Assembly: GCA_021797815.1 (NCBI GenBank)
Contig: JAJZYZ010000019.1
Coordinates: 1 to 41,502 of the forward strand
DNA length: 41,502 nt
Source of the DNA: Bacillota bacterium
Lineage (GTDB): Bacteria; Bacillota; Sulfobacillia; Sulfobacillales; JAIMBI01
Direction of reading: 5' to 3'
Within the stretch, counting starts at the first letter, position 1. The number at the start of each line of letters is the position of its first letter. Below the pieces are notes generated by a model that saw only the letters and a program-made list of their open reading frames with translations, had not been told where the DNA came from and did no database searches. This document shows positions 24,681 through 33,708 of this stretch, piece after piece. A program made the position numbers and the translations under genes.

Positions 24681-26420
24681 TCATCCCTCCTTTCGCGGCC
24701 GTCGTTTGGCTTCCTGGATATGGGGCCAGAGTTCACGGATCTCGTCTTCCAGAGCGTGGTCATGAGGTCCCGATGCGGCCCGGCGTACGAGATCCTGCCA
24801 CCGGGCCTCCTGACGCCGCTGACCGAGTGCACGTGCCAGGTCGGTCAAGGAGTCGGCGCTGACGGGCGCATCGCTCAAGACGGCTTCTGAAGCCAGTTCG
24901 CGTGCTCCTTCCGGGAGGGAGCCAACCCAGTCCGCGGTCGGCATGCGGTCTCGCCCGTCCCAGGCTGCGGCGATGGCCTGCCATCGCGCGTCGTTACAGA
25001 GTTCGGGCAGAGTTGTCAAAACCCCTTCCATCTGATCTGGAAATTGTATGAGTCCCGCCAGCAAATTGACCTCGTCTCGGGAAACGCCGACCTTTTCCGG
25101 CGGCCGCGCCATATCTGGTCGGCCAGACGGACCGCCGTTCGGGGTCCGGCCTTGCCCGCGCCTCAGAGCCTGTGCTACAACGCGTGGCTCCACCGCCCAC
25201 AGGCGCTGCAGCAGTTCCACGTGTCCCTGCCGCTCTACGGGGTCGTCCACCGCCAGCAGCAGCGGCCGCAGGTCACGAAGCGCCGCCGCCTTCGCGGCCG
25301 GATCGCGACGAACGTCATGCGCCCGCTCCTGAATCCGGCGGGTGAGGTAGAGGACCGGCTCGTTCATGAGCGCCTGCACCGCCTCCCGCCCCTTTGCCTG
25401 CAGCAGTTCGTCAACATCCTTCTCGGCATAGGATTCGGCTTGAAACACGGTCATCCCGGCCCGGGCCAGGATCACAAACGCACGTCCCGCCGCCTCGCGG
25501 CCCGCGGCGTCGTTGTCGTAGGCCAGCATCACCCGGGCGGTGAAGCGCTTCAGGTAGCGCGCGTGCTCCTCCGTGAGCGCGGTTCCGAGGGAGGCAACCG
25601 CCGCGTTCACCCCGGTCCGGTGCAGGGCAATGGCGTCAAAATACCCCTCCACCAGCACCGCCATGGCATCTTTCAAGTGCGGACGGGCCAGATGGGCCCC
25701 GTACAGGATGCGGCCCTTCTTGTAGAGAACCGTTTCGGGCGAGTTCAGATACTTGGGCTCGCCGTCTCCGATGATGCGCCCGCCAAACCCCACCACTCGG
25801 CCATCAGGATCCAAAATAGGAAACGTTACCCGCCCGCGGAGGCGATCATACACGCCGCCGCTCTGGCGTTCGGCGGCCACGCCCGCCTCCAGCATCTCGC
25901 GCTCCGTGAAGCCCTGCCGCCGAAGCCACTCGGCCCCTTCGGTCCAGTCGTCGGGCGCATACCCGAGGCCCCACGTCTCCACGCTGACCGCGTCCAGACC
26001 GCGCGCGTCCAGGAAGCGGGATGCTTCCGGATGGCGGCCGAGCGCCGTCCGATAGAAGCCCTGCAGTTCACGCAGGACGCCGTAGAGGCGCTCCCGCCGA
26101 TCGATGCGGGAACGATCGGCGGCATCGCGCGCGAGCGGCATGCCCGCCCGCTCCGCCAGGAGCTCCAGCGCCTCACGGAAAGTTCGATGGTCGCGCTCCA
26201 TCAGATAGGTGAAGACGTTGCCGCCCTTATGGCACCCGAAGCAATAGAAGAGCTGCTGCTCGGGGTCTACCGTGAACGACGGCGTTTTCTCTCCGTGAAA
26301 CGGGCAGAGGCCCCAGAGCTTGCGGCCGCGGCGTGTCAGCAAGACGGTCTCGCCGACGATGTCCACGATGTCCGACGCCCGCCGCACTGCGTCGGCCACG
26401 CTGTCTCCGACGGCCGGCAT
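24681..26420 (-). CDS. dnaG: DNA primase
   Basis: This 579-residue primase makes RNA primers for replication. The N-terminal zinc-binding domain has C39, H42, C60 and C63 (CPFHGEKTPSF...FYCFGCHKGG). The RNA polymerase domain follows, with the TOPRIM motifs VEGYFDAIALHRTG and VMLAYDNDAAGREA. The C-terminal third is the DnaB helicase-interaction region. The frame extends six codons further, but the ATG at 26420 has GGAGG six bases upstream and gives the normal start MPAVGDSVADAV. A strong hairpin sits between the upstream ppdK stop and this gene, so dnaG-rpoD expression may be set separately from the rest of the operon. The rpoD gene follows after 3 nt. Confidence 0.97.
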   Translation of the reverse strand: MPAVGDSVADAVRRASDIVDIVGETVLLTRRGRKLWGLCPFHGEKTPSFTVDPEQQLFYCFGCHKGGNVFTYLMERDHRTFREALELLAERAGMPLARDAADRSRIDRRERLYGVLRELQGFYRTALGRHPEASRFLDARGLDAVSVETWGLGYAPDDWTEGAEWLRRQGFTEREMLEAGVAAERQSGGVYDRLRGRVTFPILDPDGRVVGFGGRIIGDGEPKYLNSPETVLYKKGRILYGAHLARPHLKDAMAVLVEGYFDAIALHRTGVNAAVASLGTALTEEHARYLKRFTARVMLAYDNDAAGREAAGRAFVILARAGMTVFQAESYAEKDVDELLQAKGREAVQALMNEPVLYLTRRIQERAHDVRRDPAAKAAALRDLRPLLLAVDDPVERQGHVELLQRLWAVEPRVVAQALRRGQGRTPNGGPSGRPDMARPPEKVGVSRDEVNLLAGLIQFPDQMEGVLTTLPELCNDARWQAIAAAWDGRDRMPTADWVGSLPEGARELASEAVLSDAPVSADSLTDLARALGQRRQEARWQDLVRRAASGPHDHALEDEIRELWPHIQEAKRRPRKEG

Positions 26421-26446
26421 ACGAAACCTCCATGCCATAGCTTCGC

Positions 26447-26478
26447 GGGCGGCGGTGCTATTCCTTCCACCGCCGCCC
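26447..26478 (-). promoter_or_regulatory. Leader hairpin between ppdK and dnaG
   Basis: On the minus strand GGGCGGCGGTG and CACCGCCGCCC form an 11-bp perfect stem around a ten-base loop (GAAGGAATAG). It ends 26 nt before the dnaG ATG, leaving the GGAGG site free. A partial terminator or RNA-processing/attenuation element is plausible, because the E. coli rpsU-dnaG-rpoD operon also has a terminator and processing sites flanking dnaG. There is no T-run. Confidence 0.5.
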
Positions 26479-26548
26479 CCCGAGGGCCCGCGAGGGGAAC
26501 TCTTACCGGGCGTTAAGGAGCGTCCCGTGCCTTTTTGGCGTCCGGCTC

Positions 26549-29182
26549 TCAGGACCCCGCGAGCTGTGCCTGCGCCGCCGCCAGCCGCGCGATGGGCACC
26601 CGGTAGGGCGAGCAGCTCACATAGTCGAGACGGGCTTCGTGGCAGAACTCGATAGAGGCGGGATCGCCGCCATGCTCGCCGCAGATGCCGACCCGGAGGT
26701 CTTCTCGCGCGGCTCTGCCCTCCGTTACCGCCAGGCGGATGAGGCGTCCGACGCCGCCCCGATCAAGCGTCACAAACGGATTTTCGGTCAGGACCTTGTC
26801 GGCCAGGTAGGTGGGCAGGAATTTCGACTCCGCATCGTCGCGACTGTATCCGAACGTGGTTTGGGTGAGGTCGTTGGTCCCGAAGGAGAAGAACTCCGCC
26901 GTCTCGGCAATCTCCCCCGCTACCAGGGCGGCTCGCGGCACTTCAATCATGGTGCCGATCTTGTATGGCAGCGAAACGCCCGCCGCACGGCCCACGGCCT
27001 CGTTCGCCTCGCGCACCAGATCCCGCATGCGCGAGAGCTCCGACGCCACCCCCACCAGCGGGATCATGACCTCGACATGCGGATCGCGCCCCTCCTTAAG
27101 AAGCCGCGCTTCGGCCTGGAAGATCGCACGCGCCTGCATCGTGTAAATTTCCGGATACACGATGCCGAGACGCACACCCCGGAACCCCAGCATGGGATTG
27201 AACTCATGGAGCGCGTTGGCCCGCCGCCGCACCTGTTCCAGTCTGGCCGCGTCGTCGTCACGGTCGTCTGCCTCCGCCTGCCGGATCTCGGCCGACACGT
27301 CCTCGACATCGGGTAAAAACTCGTGAAGCGGCGGGTCGAGGAGCCGGATGGTGACCGGCAGACCGTCCATCGCTCGCAGGATTCCGTAGAAGTCCTCCTC
27401 CTGCATGGGCAACAGCCTCTCCAGCGCCCGCTTCCGGCTTTCCACCGTCTCCGCCAGAATCATCTCCTGAACCACCGGCAGCCGGTCCGTGCCCATGAAC
27501 ATATGCTCGGTCCGGCAGAGCCCCACGCCCTCAGCTCCGAATTCCCGGGCCCGGGCCGCATCTTCAGGCGTGTCGGCGTTGGCCTCCACGCCCAGGGTCC
27601 GGATCTCATCGGCCCAGGTGAGAAGCGTTTCGAACTCGGGGAACAGGTTCGGCTCCACCGTCGGCACTTCGCCGGCAATGACGCGGCCGGTGGCCCCGTC
27701 GATGGTGATGACGTCGCCGGCGTGCACGGTCCGGTCCACGGCCACAAATAGGCTGCGGGCCGCGTCGATGCGTACCATGTCACAGCCGGTGACGGCCGGC
27801 TTGCCCATGCCCCGCGCCACGATGGCTGCATGGGACGTCATCCCCCCGCGGCTCGTCAGCACGCCCTGGGCCGCTACGAGACCATGAATATCGTCAGGTG
27901 TCGTTTCCGGCCGGACCAGGATGACGGCTTCTCCTGCCGCCCCCCGCGCCTCGGCCTCGTCGGCGTCAAAGACAACCCGCCCCGACGCCGCTCCCGGCGA
28001 CGCGGGAAGCCCGCGGGCAATCTCGTCCACCCGCGCGCCCGGATCGATCTGGCGGTACAGGAGCTGGCGCACCTGCTCCGGGTCCTGACGACGCACGGCT
28101 TCCTCACGGGTCAGGATGCCCTCCGCGACAAAGTCGACCGCGATCTTCACCGCGGCCCGCGCGGTGCGCTTGGCTCCCCGCGTCTGCAGGAGGAAGAGGT
28201 GCTCCCGCTCCACCGTAAATTCGATGTCCTGGACGTCGCGGTAGTGCTTCTCCAGAAGCCGGCACGTGTCCACAATCTCCTGGTAGGCACGCGGCAGCGC
28301 CTGGGCCAGCTCCACGATGGGACGCGGGGTGCGGATGCCCGCCACCACATCCTCGCCCTGGGCATTGGTGAGGAACTCACCGTACAGGACCGACTCGCCC
28401 GTGTTGGGGTCGCGGGTAAACAGGACACCGGTGCCCGACGTGTCCCCCATGTTGCCAAAGGCCATCATCTGCACGTTCACGGCCGTGCCGAGGGTGTCCG
28501 GAATCTTATTGATGCGGCGGTAGACCTCCGCCCGCGGGTTGTTCCAGGAGTCGAACACCGCCTTGATGGCCAGCTCCAGCTGTCGGTGGGGATGTTCCGG
28601 GAATTCGGCCCCGGTCTCCTCGCGCACTACCGCCAGATACCGGTCGATGACCGCCATCAGGGCATTTTCATCCAGCCGCTGGTCCTCGGACACGCCCTCC
28701 TGGGCCTTTACGGCGTCCAGGACCGCCTCGAAACGGTCCATGTTCATGTGCAGGACCACGTTGCCGAACATCTGGATGAAGCGCCGGAAGCTGTCCAGGG
28801 CAAAGCGCCGGTTTCCGGTCAGGCGTCCGAGCCCCTCGGCGGTTTCCCGATTGAGCCCCAGGTTCAGCACGGTATCCATCATCCCGGGCATGGAGATGGG
28901 AGCGCCCGACCGCACCGAAACCAGCAAGGGGTCCTGCGGATCGCCCAGCACCTTGCCCACGCGCTGCTCAAGCCCGGCCAGGTGCTCGAATGTCTCGTCC
29001 AATACCCCGTCTGGAAAGTCGTGGGCGGCCTGGTACGCGATGCAGGCTTCGGTGGTGATCGTGAACCCGGGCGGGACCGGCAGTCCGATGCGGCTCATCT
29101 CCGCCAGCCCGGCCCCCTTGCCTCCCAGTTTGTCGCGGTCGTCTTTGGAGCCCTCCTCGAAATAGAAAACGTACCGACTCAT
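26549..29182 (-). CDS. ppdK: Pyruvate, phosphate dikinase
   Basis: This 877-residue enzyme interconverts pyruvate + ATP + phosphate and PEP + AMP + PPi. The N-terminal nucleotide-binding domain starts YVFYFEEGSKDDRDKLGGKG. The central swivelling domain has the phosphohistidine H451 in GGMTSHAAIVARGMGKPAVTG, with T449 as the residue PPSR proteins phosphorylate. The C-terminal PEP/pyruvate TIM barrel has the catalytic cysteine C834 in GICGEHGGDP. Length matches the family. The ATG at 29182 overlaps the PPSR stop codon as ATGA, so enzyme and regulator are translated together. PPDK can run as a PPi-dependent pyruvate kinase or gluconeogenic PEP former; direction depends on metabolism. Confidence 0.97.
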   Translation of the reverse strand: MSRYVFYFEEGSKDDRDKLGGKGAGLAEMSRIGLPVPPGFTITTEACIAYQAAHDFPDGVLDETFEHLAGLEQRVGKVLGDPQDPLLVSVRSGAPISMPGMMDTVLNLGLNRETAEGLGRLTGNRRFALDSFRRFIQMFGNVVLHMNMDRFEAVLDAVKAQEGVSEDQRLDENALMAVIDRYLAVVREETGAEFPEHPHRQLELAIKAVFDSWNNPRAEVYRRINKIPDTLGTAVNVQMMAFGNMGDTSGTGVLFTRDPNTGESVLYGEFLTNAQGEDVVAGIRTPRPIVELAQALPRAYQEIVDTCRLLEKHYRDVQDIEFTVEREHLFLLQTRGAKRTARAAVKIAVDFVAEGILTREEAVRRQDPEQVRQLLYRQIDPGARVDEIARGLPASPGAASGRVVFDADEAEARGAAGEAVILVRPETTPDDIHGLVAAQGVLTSRGGMTSHAAIVARGMGKPAVTGCDMVRIDAARSLFVAVDRTVHAGDVITIDGATGRVIAGEVPTVEPNLFPEFETLLTWADEIRTLGVEANADTPEDAARAREFGAEGVGLCRTEHMFMGTDRLPVVQEMILAETVESRKRALERLLPMQEEDFYGILRAMDGLPVTIRLLDPPLHEFLPDVEDVSAEIRQAEADDRDDDAARLEQVRRRANALHEFNPMLGFRGVRLGIVYPEIYTMQARAIFQAEARLLKEGRDPHVEVMIPLVGVASELSRMRDLVREANEAVGRAAGVSLPYKIGTMIEVPRAALVAGEIAETAEFFSFGTNDLTQTTFGYSRDDAESKFLPTYLADKVLTENPFVTLDRGGVGRLIRLAVTEGRAAREDLRVGICGEHGGDPASIEFCHEARLDYVSCSPYRVPIARLAAAQAQLAGS

Positions 29183-30000
29183 ACCGCACGCCCTTCCTGT
29201 TGCACAATTTCAAGCACCCGGCTGGCCGTTTCCTCCACGGCGTGGTTGGTCACATCGACAACCGGGCAGCCCAGTCGCTGATACACATCGAACGCATAGT
29301 CAAGCTCGGTCCGGATGCGCTCCCGGTTTGCGTATGGAGAACCGGAAGAGAGGCCGATCGCCTTCAGGCGCTGCAGCCGGATGTTGGCCAGCATGTCCGG
29401 GTCAATTACGAGCCCCACGCACTTCTTGCGGCCCACCCGGAATACCTCCGGCGGGACGGGCACCTCCGGCACCAGGGGGATGTTGGCCACCTTCAGGCGG
29501 TGGTTCGCCAGGTACAGGGAGACCGGCGTCTTCGAGGTGCGGGAGACTCCCAAAATCACCACGTCGGCCTGCAGGACGCCGGCCGGGTCCTTGCCGTCGT
29601 CGTACTTGACGGCAAACTCCACGGCATCCACCCGATCAAAGTATTCGCGGTCCAGGCGGTGAGAAAGGCCCGGAACCATCTGCGGCTCGCGGTGCAGCGC
29701 ATCGGCCAGTGCTTCCAGCACCGGTCCCATCAGGTCGATGTGCCGAACGCCCGCCCCCTCCGCCGCCCGGTGGAGAAGCTCTCGCAGCTCGGGCCGCACC
29801 AGGGTGTAGACCAGGAGGGACGGCTCATGGGCCCTCGCCTGAGCGACGGCCGCGTGCACCGCCTCCTCGCTGCCCACATGCGGAACCCGCACTACCCGGA
29901 TTCCGCCCACGTCTCCGTCAAATTGAATGGCAGCGCCCCGCACCACCTGCTCGGCCGTTTCTCCGAGGGAGTCCGAGACCACAAACACCGTGGCCTGCAT
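29179..30000 (-). CDS. PPDK regulatory kinase/phosphorylase (PPSR, DUF299)
   Basis: This 273-residue protein begins MQATVFVVSDSLGETAEQVV, the standard PPSR N-terminus, and carries the P-loop-like GVSRTSKTPVSLYLAN at residues 151-166. The family is bifunctional: it inactivates the dikinase by ADP-dependent phosphorylation of the active-site threonine, and reactivates it by phosphate-dependent removal. Its natural target here is T449 of the adjacent PPDK, whose ATG overlaps this stop codon. The Bacillus homologue is YqfL, in the same genomic neighbourhood. The start has GAAAGGGG upstream. It lies 5 nt after glyS, so it belongs to the same operon. Confidence 0.95.
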   Translation of the reverse strand: MQATVFVVSDSLGETAEQVVRGAAIQFDGDVGGIRVVRVPHVGSEEAVHAAVAQARAHEPSLLVYTLVRPELRELLHRAAEGAGVRHIDLMGPVLEALADALHREPQMVPGLSHRLDREYFDRVDAVEFAVKYDDGKDPAGVLQADVVILGVSRTSKTPVSLYLANHRLKVANIPLVPEVPVPPEVFRVGRKKCVGLVIDPDMLANIRLQRLKAIGLSSGSPYANRERIRTELDYAFDVYQRLGCPVVDVTNHAVEETASRVLEIVQQEGRAV

Positions 30001-30005
30001 ATCGT

Positions 30006-32081
30006 CTATCCCCTTTCGCCGGTGATTCGCTGCAGGTCCGCGCCGCGGCGCGCGAAATCGGCTACGGCCGCCAGAAGGCCCAGCCGACGCGCTCGCACGG
30101 GCGGGTCCGGATCCATCACCAGCACAGCCTCCAGGAAATGATCGAGCGGTTCGTAAAGGTCCCGGACGCGCTCCCAGTAAGAGCGCCAGTACTCGCTACC
30201 CCTTGCCGCCATCCCATTGTGGGCGGCTGTCGCCCGTCTCACGGCGTTCGACAGGGCTTCTTCGGCCGGATCGGAGTAACGGTCCAGAAGGGCCGGCGGG
30301 GCCTGTCCGGCCAGATTGGTGGCCCGCTTGAAGGTGGCGGCCATGAGCTCGAAGTCGCCAACCGCAAGCCGCCGGTCGAGCTCCCGCAGGCGATCCGGCA
30401 GGGAGTCCCAGTTCTCACGCCCGTGGAGCACGGCATCCACGACGTCGGCGCGCACGCGGCCCGCAAAGTATCCTTTGACGCGCGCCCCCAGAAATTCCTT
30501 CAACCGCTCCCGGGCCTCGGTCCCTCCCCTCTCGCCCTCTCCGCCCCACAGGCCGAGGGCGCACTCGAGCAGCGGGTCGAGCGCCACCGATCCAAGCGCG
30601 TCCCCTTCCATAAGGAGACGGGCCAGCCCGAGTCCCACGCGTCGAAAGCCGAACGGATCCTGCGATCCGGTGGGGTAGAGGCCCTTGGCTTCCATGCCGG
30701 CCAGCGTGTCGAGACGGTCGAGGAGGGAGAGCGTCTGCGGGATCGCGCCCGATGGCAGGCGGTCCTCCGGTCCGGCCGGGTGGTACTGATCCGAGACTGC
30801 CGCGGCCACCTCCGGCTCCTCGCCGTCAAGGGCGGCATACAGGCCGCCCATCGTTCCCTGGAGTTCCGGAAACTCTCCCACCACGTGCGTCAGCAGATCG
30901 GTCTTGCAAAGCCGGGCCGCCCGGACCGCGAGGGCGGCCCGGTCCGGGTCGAGTCCCAGCAGGGAGGGAGCGCTCTCGCAGAGCGCCTCGAGGCGGCGGC
31001 GCTTGTCGCCGAGGGTGCCGAGCCGCTCGTGCAGGACCACCCGGTCAAGATCCCGGACCCGCGACTCCAGCGGCCGGCGGCGATCCTCCTCAAAAAAGAA
31101 ACGGGCGTCGAAAAGCCGCGCGGCCAGCACCTTCTCATTGCCGCGAACGACGGCGGAGAGGTCGAGCCCCTCCCCGTTGCGGACCCCTACAAACGCGTTC
31201 GTGATCCGATCCTCGGCGTCCCGCACCGGAAAGAAGCGCTGGTGATGCGCCATGGCTGTCTCCAGGATAGGAGCGGGCAGGCTCAAGGCTTCTCGCTCAA
31301 AGGCACCGCGAAACGGCACCGGCCACTCCACCAGATCCGCCACCTCATCGACGAGTCCCGGATACTCAAAGAGCGAGCCCCCCACCTCAGCCGCCAGCTG
31401 TTCCCCCCGGGTCCGGATGAGGGCGGCCCGCGCATCGTGAGACAGCTCCACGTGGTGTGCGCGCATGGCCGCTTCGTATTCTTGGGCGTGACCGATGCTG
31501 AAGCGACCCGGATGATCCGTCCGGTTGCCGCAGCTGTCGCGCCCGCTCTTAAGTCCGAAGGCGGCGACCGGCAGAACCGCGTCGTCCAAGAGTGCGACCA
31601 ACCACCGCACGGGCCGGATGAACCGACGGTCGTCTTCTGCCCACCGCATGGTCCGCGGGGGGTTCAATGCCGCCATCGCCTCTTCCAGTACGACCGGCAG
31701 CAAGTCGTCCACGAGCCCTTCAGGCTCGTCCACCGTCGCCACCACGTAGCCGGCCTCGGCCCCCTCCCCGGCCACCAGCGCCTCGGTCCCGATGCCGAGC
31801 CGTCTTGCGAAGCCGAGTGCCGCGGCTGTGAACTCTCCGGCGGCGTCACGGGCCCGGTCGAGGGGAGGTCCTTTCACCCGGGTGCGTGCGGGAGACTGAC
31901 GCTCCGCCACATCGCCGCCTATCGCGAGGCGGCGGGGCGTTCCCCACGTCTTCACGTCGACGGCCAGGAGTCTCCTCTCCGCAAGCCGCGTCCGCACCCC
32001 GTCTCCGAGCGCCCGTCGGAGCACGTCCAGATAGGCGGTCGGCATCTCCTCCACGCCGAGCTCCAGCAAGAAATGCCTCAT
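30006..32081 (-). CDS. glyS: Glycyl-tRNA synthetase beta subunit
   Basis: This 691-residue subunit opens MRHFLLELGVEEMPTAYL, the conserved GlyS start, and continues with the B3/B4-like and HD-domain architecture. HHQRFFPV, followed by a short linker and NAFVGVRNGEG, lies near residues 275-300. A C-terminal DALR-like helical domain (MVMDPDPPVRARRLGLL-type ending) recognises the tRNA anticodon. It forms the alpha2beta2 enzyme with GlyQ, the arrangement in most Bacteria. The ATG overlaps the glyQ stop codon as ATGA, ensuring paired synthesis. No T-box leader is visible upstream of glyQS, which are inside the operon. Confidence 0.96.
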   Translation of the reverse strand: MRHFLLELGVEEMPTAYLDVLRRALGDGVRTRLAERRLLAVDVKTWGTPRRLAIGGDVAERQSPARTRVKGPPLDRARDAAGEFTAAALGFARRLGIGTEALVAGEGAEAGYVVATVDEPEGLVDDLLPVVLEEAMAALNPPRTMRWAEDDRRFIRPVRWLVALLDDAVLPVAAFGLKSGRDSCGNRTDHPGRFSIGHAQEYEAAMRAHHVELSHDARAALIRTRGEQLAAEVGGSLFEYPGLVDEVADLVEWPVPFRGAFEREALSLPAPILETAMAHHQRFFPVRDAEDRITNAFVGVRNGEGLDLSAVVRGNEKVLAARLFDARFFFEEDRRRPLESRVRDLDRVVLHERLGTLGDKRRRLEALCESAPSLLGLDPDRAALAVRAARLCKTDLLTHVVGEFPELQGTMGGLYAALDGEEPEVAAAVSDQYHPAGPEDRLPSGAIPQTLSLLDRLDTLAGMEAKGLYPTGSQDPFGFRRVGLGLARLLMEGDALGSVALDPLLECALGLWGGEGERGGTEARERLKEFLGARVKGYFAGRVRADVVDAVLHGRENWDSLPDRLRELDRRLAVGDFELMAATFKRATNLAGQAPPALLDRYSDPAEEALSNAVRRATAAHNGMAARGSEYWRSYWERVRDLYEPLDHFLEAVLVMDPDPPVRARRLGLLAAVADFARRGADLQRITGERG

Positions 32082-32932
32082 GCCTGCACCGAATCCTGCA
32101 GGGCCAGATAGCCCTGCGCGGCCATTCGGGCCAGCGTGCGCAGGCGAACGACGTATCCCTGCCGCTCGGTGACCGAGATGCCGCCGCGGGCGTCCATGAG
32201 GTTAAACAGGTGCGAGGCCTTCATCATCTGCTCGTAGCCGGGCCGAATGAGCGACAGGCCCAAAAGTCGCCGCGATTCCTCTTCGGCGTCTAGAAAGGAG
32301 GCCCGCAGGCGCTCCGGGTCCGCCGCTTCAAAGGCGTAGGTCGACTGCTCCCATTCGCTGCGGCGGAACAGCTCCGCATAAGATACGCCCGGTCCCCAGG
32401 CTACCGACCAGATGTCGGGGACATCGTCCAAGTAGAGAGTAAGGCGCTCGAGGCCGTACGTAATCTCGGCCGCCGGCGGCCGGCATTCCATGCCCCCCAT
32501 CTGCTGGAAGTAGGTGAATTGGGTCACCTCCATGCCGTCGAGCCACACCTCCCAGCCGAGTCCGAAAGCTCCCAGGCTCTCGGCGGCCCAGTTGTCCTCC
32601 ACCAGCCGCACGTCGTGCCGGCGGCGGTCGAGGCCCAGGGCCTCCAGACTTTCCAGGTACAAATTCACCACGTCATCGGGAGCGGGCTTCAGCATGACCT
32701 GCATCTGAAAATGCTGAAACACCCGATTCGGATTCTCGCCGTACCGGCCGTCGACCGGCCGTCGGCAGGGCTCAACATAGGCGACCCGCCAGGGCTCCGG
32801 ACCGAGGGCATGAAAAAAGGTCAGAGGATTCATGGTGCCGGCGCCCTTCTCCACGTCGTACGGCAGGCCGATGAGGCAGCCGCGGGCACTCCAAAAATCT
32901 TCGAGCCGTCGGATCACATCCTGCATCGTCAC
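32078..32932 (-). CDS. glyQ: Glycyl-tRNA synthetase alpha subunit
   Basis: This 284-residue class II aminoacyl-tRNA synthetase subunit contains the active site. Early residues FWSARGCLIGLPYDVEKGAG are followed by MNPLTFFHALGPEPWRVAYV, PCRRPVDGRYGENPNR and WEVWLDGMEVTQFTYFQQMG, all nearly invariant in GlyQ. The GTG at 32932 is chosen because AGGAGG sits seven bases upstream and the codon overlaps the recO stop codon as GTGA; an ATG two codons later gives nearly the same protein. Slightly shorter than Bacillus GlyQ (about 295). Partner GlyS follows with an ATGA overlap. No independent promoter or T-box is visible in front. Confidence 0.96.
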   Translation of the reverse strand: MTMQDVIRRLEDFWSARGCLIGLPYDVEKGAGTMNPLTFFHALGPEPWRVAYVEPCRRPVDGRYGENPNRVFQHFQMQVMLKPAPDDVVNLYLESLEALGLDRRRHDVRLVEDNWAAESLGAFGLGWEVWLDGMEVTQFTYFQQMGGMECRPPAAEITYGLERLTLYLDDVPDIWSVAWGPGVSYAELFRRSEWEQSTYAFEAADPERLRASFLDAEEESRRLLGLSLIRPGYEQMMKASHLFNLMDARGGISVTERQGYVVRLRTLARMAAQGYLALQDSVQA

Positions 32933-33708
32933 CGGCCGTCCTCCTCGAGTCCCGCCTCGCCGAGCGGTCCTGAAACCTGCTCCCAAAATCGAAACGCGCG
33001 CGGCATCCTGCCCAGATGGTACAGGAGATAATTTTTCGCCTGCCGCTCGAGCGATTCCATCAGGGTCCGGCTCCCCACGACCGTTCCCAGCCGGTCCGGT
33101 GTCAGCGCGTCGGCCCGCCGGAGCCACGCGCGCGAGGCCTGGGGCAGGTCTTCATCACCGGGAACCCGGCAGCGGGCGCACACCGGTCCGGAGGCGCTCC
33201 GGAACCCGGCCTCCGCTTCCTCATCCAGAGGTGAGCCGCAGGCGCTGCATCGGGACAGGTCGGGGGCGAACCCCGCGTGGCGCATGAGCTGCCAGAAGGC
33301 GGCGAGAAAGACCGCCTCCGCCGGCCGCCCCTCATCCAGTGCCGAGAACGCCTCTGTCACCAGGGAAAACGCCTCCGGAGCCGCATCATGTTCCGACCAC
33401 AGCTCGTCCAGCATGTCGGCCAGCATGGCCGCCCGGGCCGTCCGCTCCAGGTTGTCGCGGATCCGGGGATAGTGGCGGACGGCATCAGCGGCGGTGACGG
33501 TGTAGAGAGTCGAACGCCCCCGGTAGATGGTCATGTCGGTCAGGGTGAGCGCCTGTACGCCGGCCGCGAGGTGGCTCCGGCTGGAGCGGACCCCGCGCGC
33601 CACGGCCGAGAACTTACCCTGCATGCGGCCGAATCCAACCAGGAGCGCGTCGTGTTCGCGATAGGGGCGGTGGCGGAGAACCAGGACCCGATCGCGCACG
33701 TCCGCCAT
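32929..33708 (-). CDS. recO: DNA repair protein RecO
   Basis: This 259-residue protein loads RecA through RecFOR at gaps and anneals SSB-coated strands. The N-terminal OB domain is VLVLRHRPYREHDALLVGFG followed by GKFSAVARGVRSSRSHLAAG, and the middle is helical. A C4 zinc motif is present with C154, C157, C177 and C180 (CSACG...CARC), as in many Gram-positive and Thermus RecO proteins. The ATG shares one base with the era stop codon (TGATG), and its own stop overlaps glyQ. Length is typical. Confidence 0.94.
   Translation of the reverse strand: MADVRDRVLVLRHRPYREHDALLVGFGRMQGKFSAVARGVRSSRSHLAAGVQALTLTDMTIYRGRSTLYTVTAADAVRHYPRIRDNLERTARAAMLADMLDELWSEHDAAPEAFSLVTEAFSALDEGRPAEAVFLAAFWQLMRHAGFAPDLSRCSACGSPLDEEAEAGFRSASGPVCARCRVPGDEDLPQASRAWLRRADALTPDRLGTVVGSRTLMESLERQAKNYLLYHLGRMPRAFRFWEQVSGPLGEAGLEEDGR

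Noticed and set aside
29700-32111. 800-aa plus-strand open frame opposite glyS and the PPSR gene
   Set aside because: It is a long open shadow caused by high GC; both minus-strand proteins match well-known families end to end.
32924-33127. N-terminal 349-aa version of glyQ
   Set aside because: The extension overlaps recO and lacks a ribosome site; the GTG at 32932 has AGGAGG at ideal spacing.
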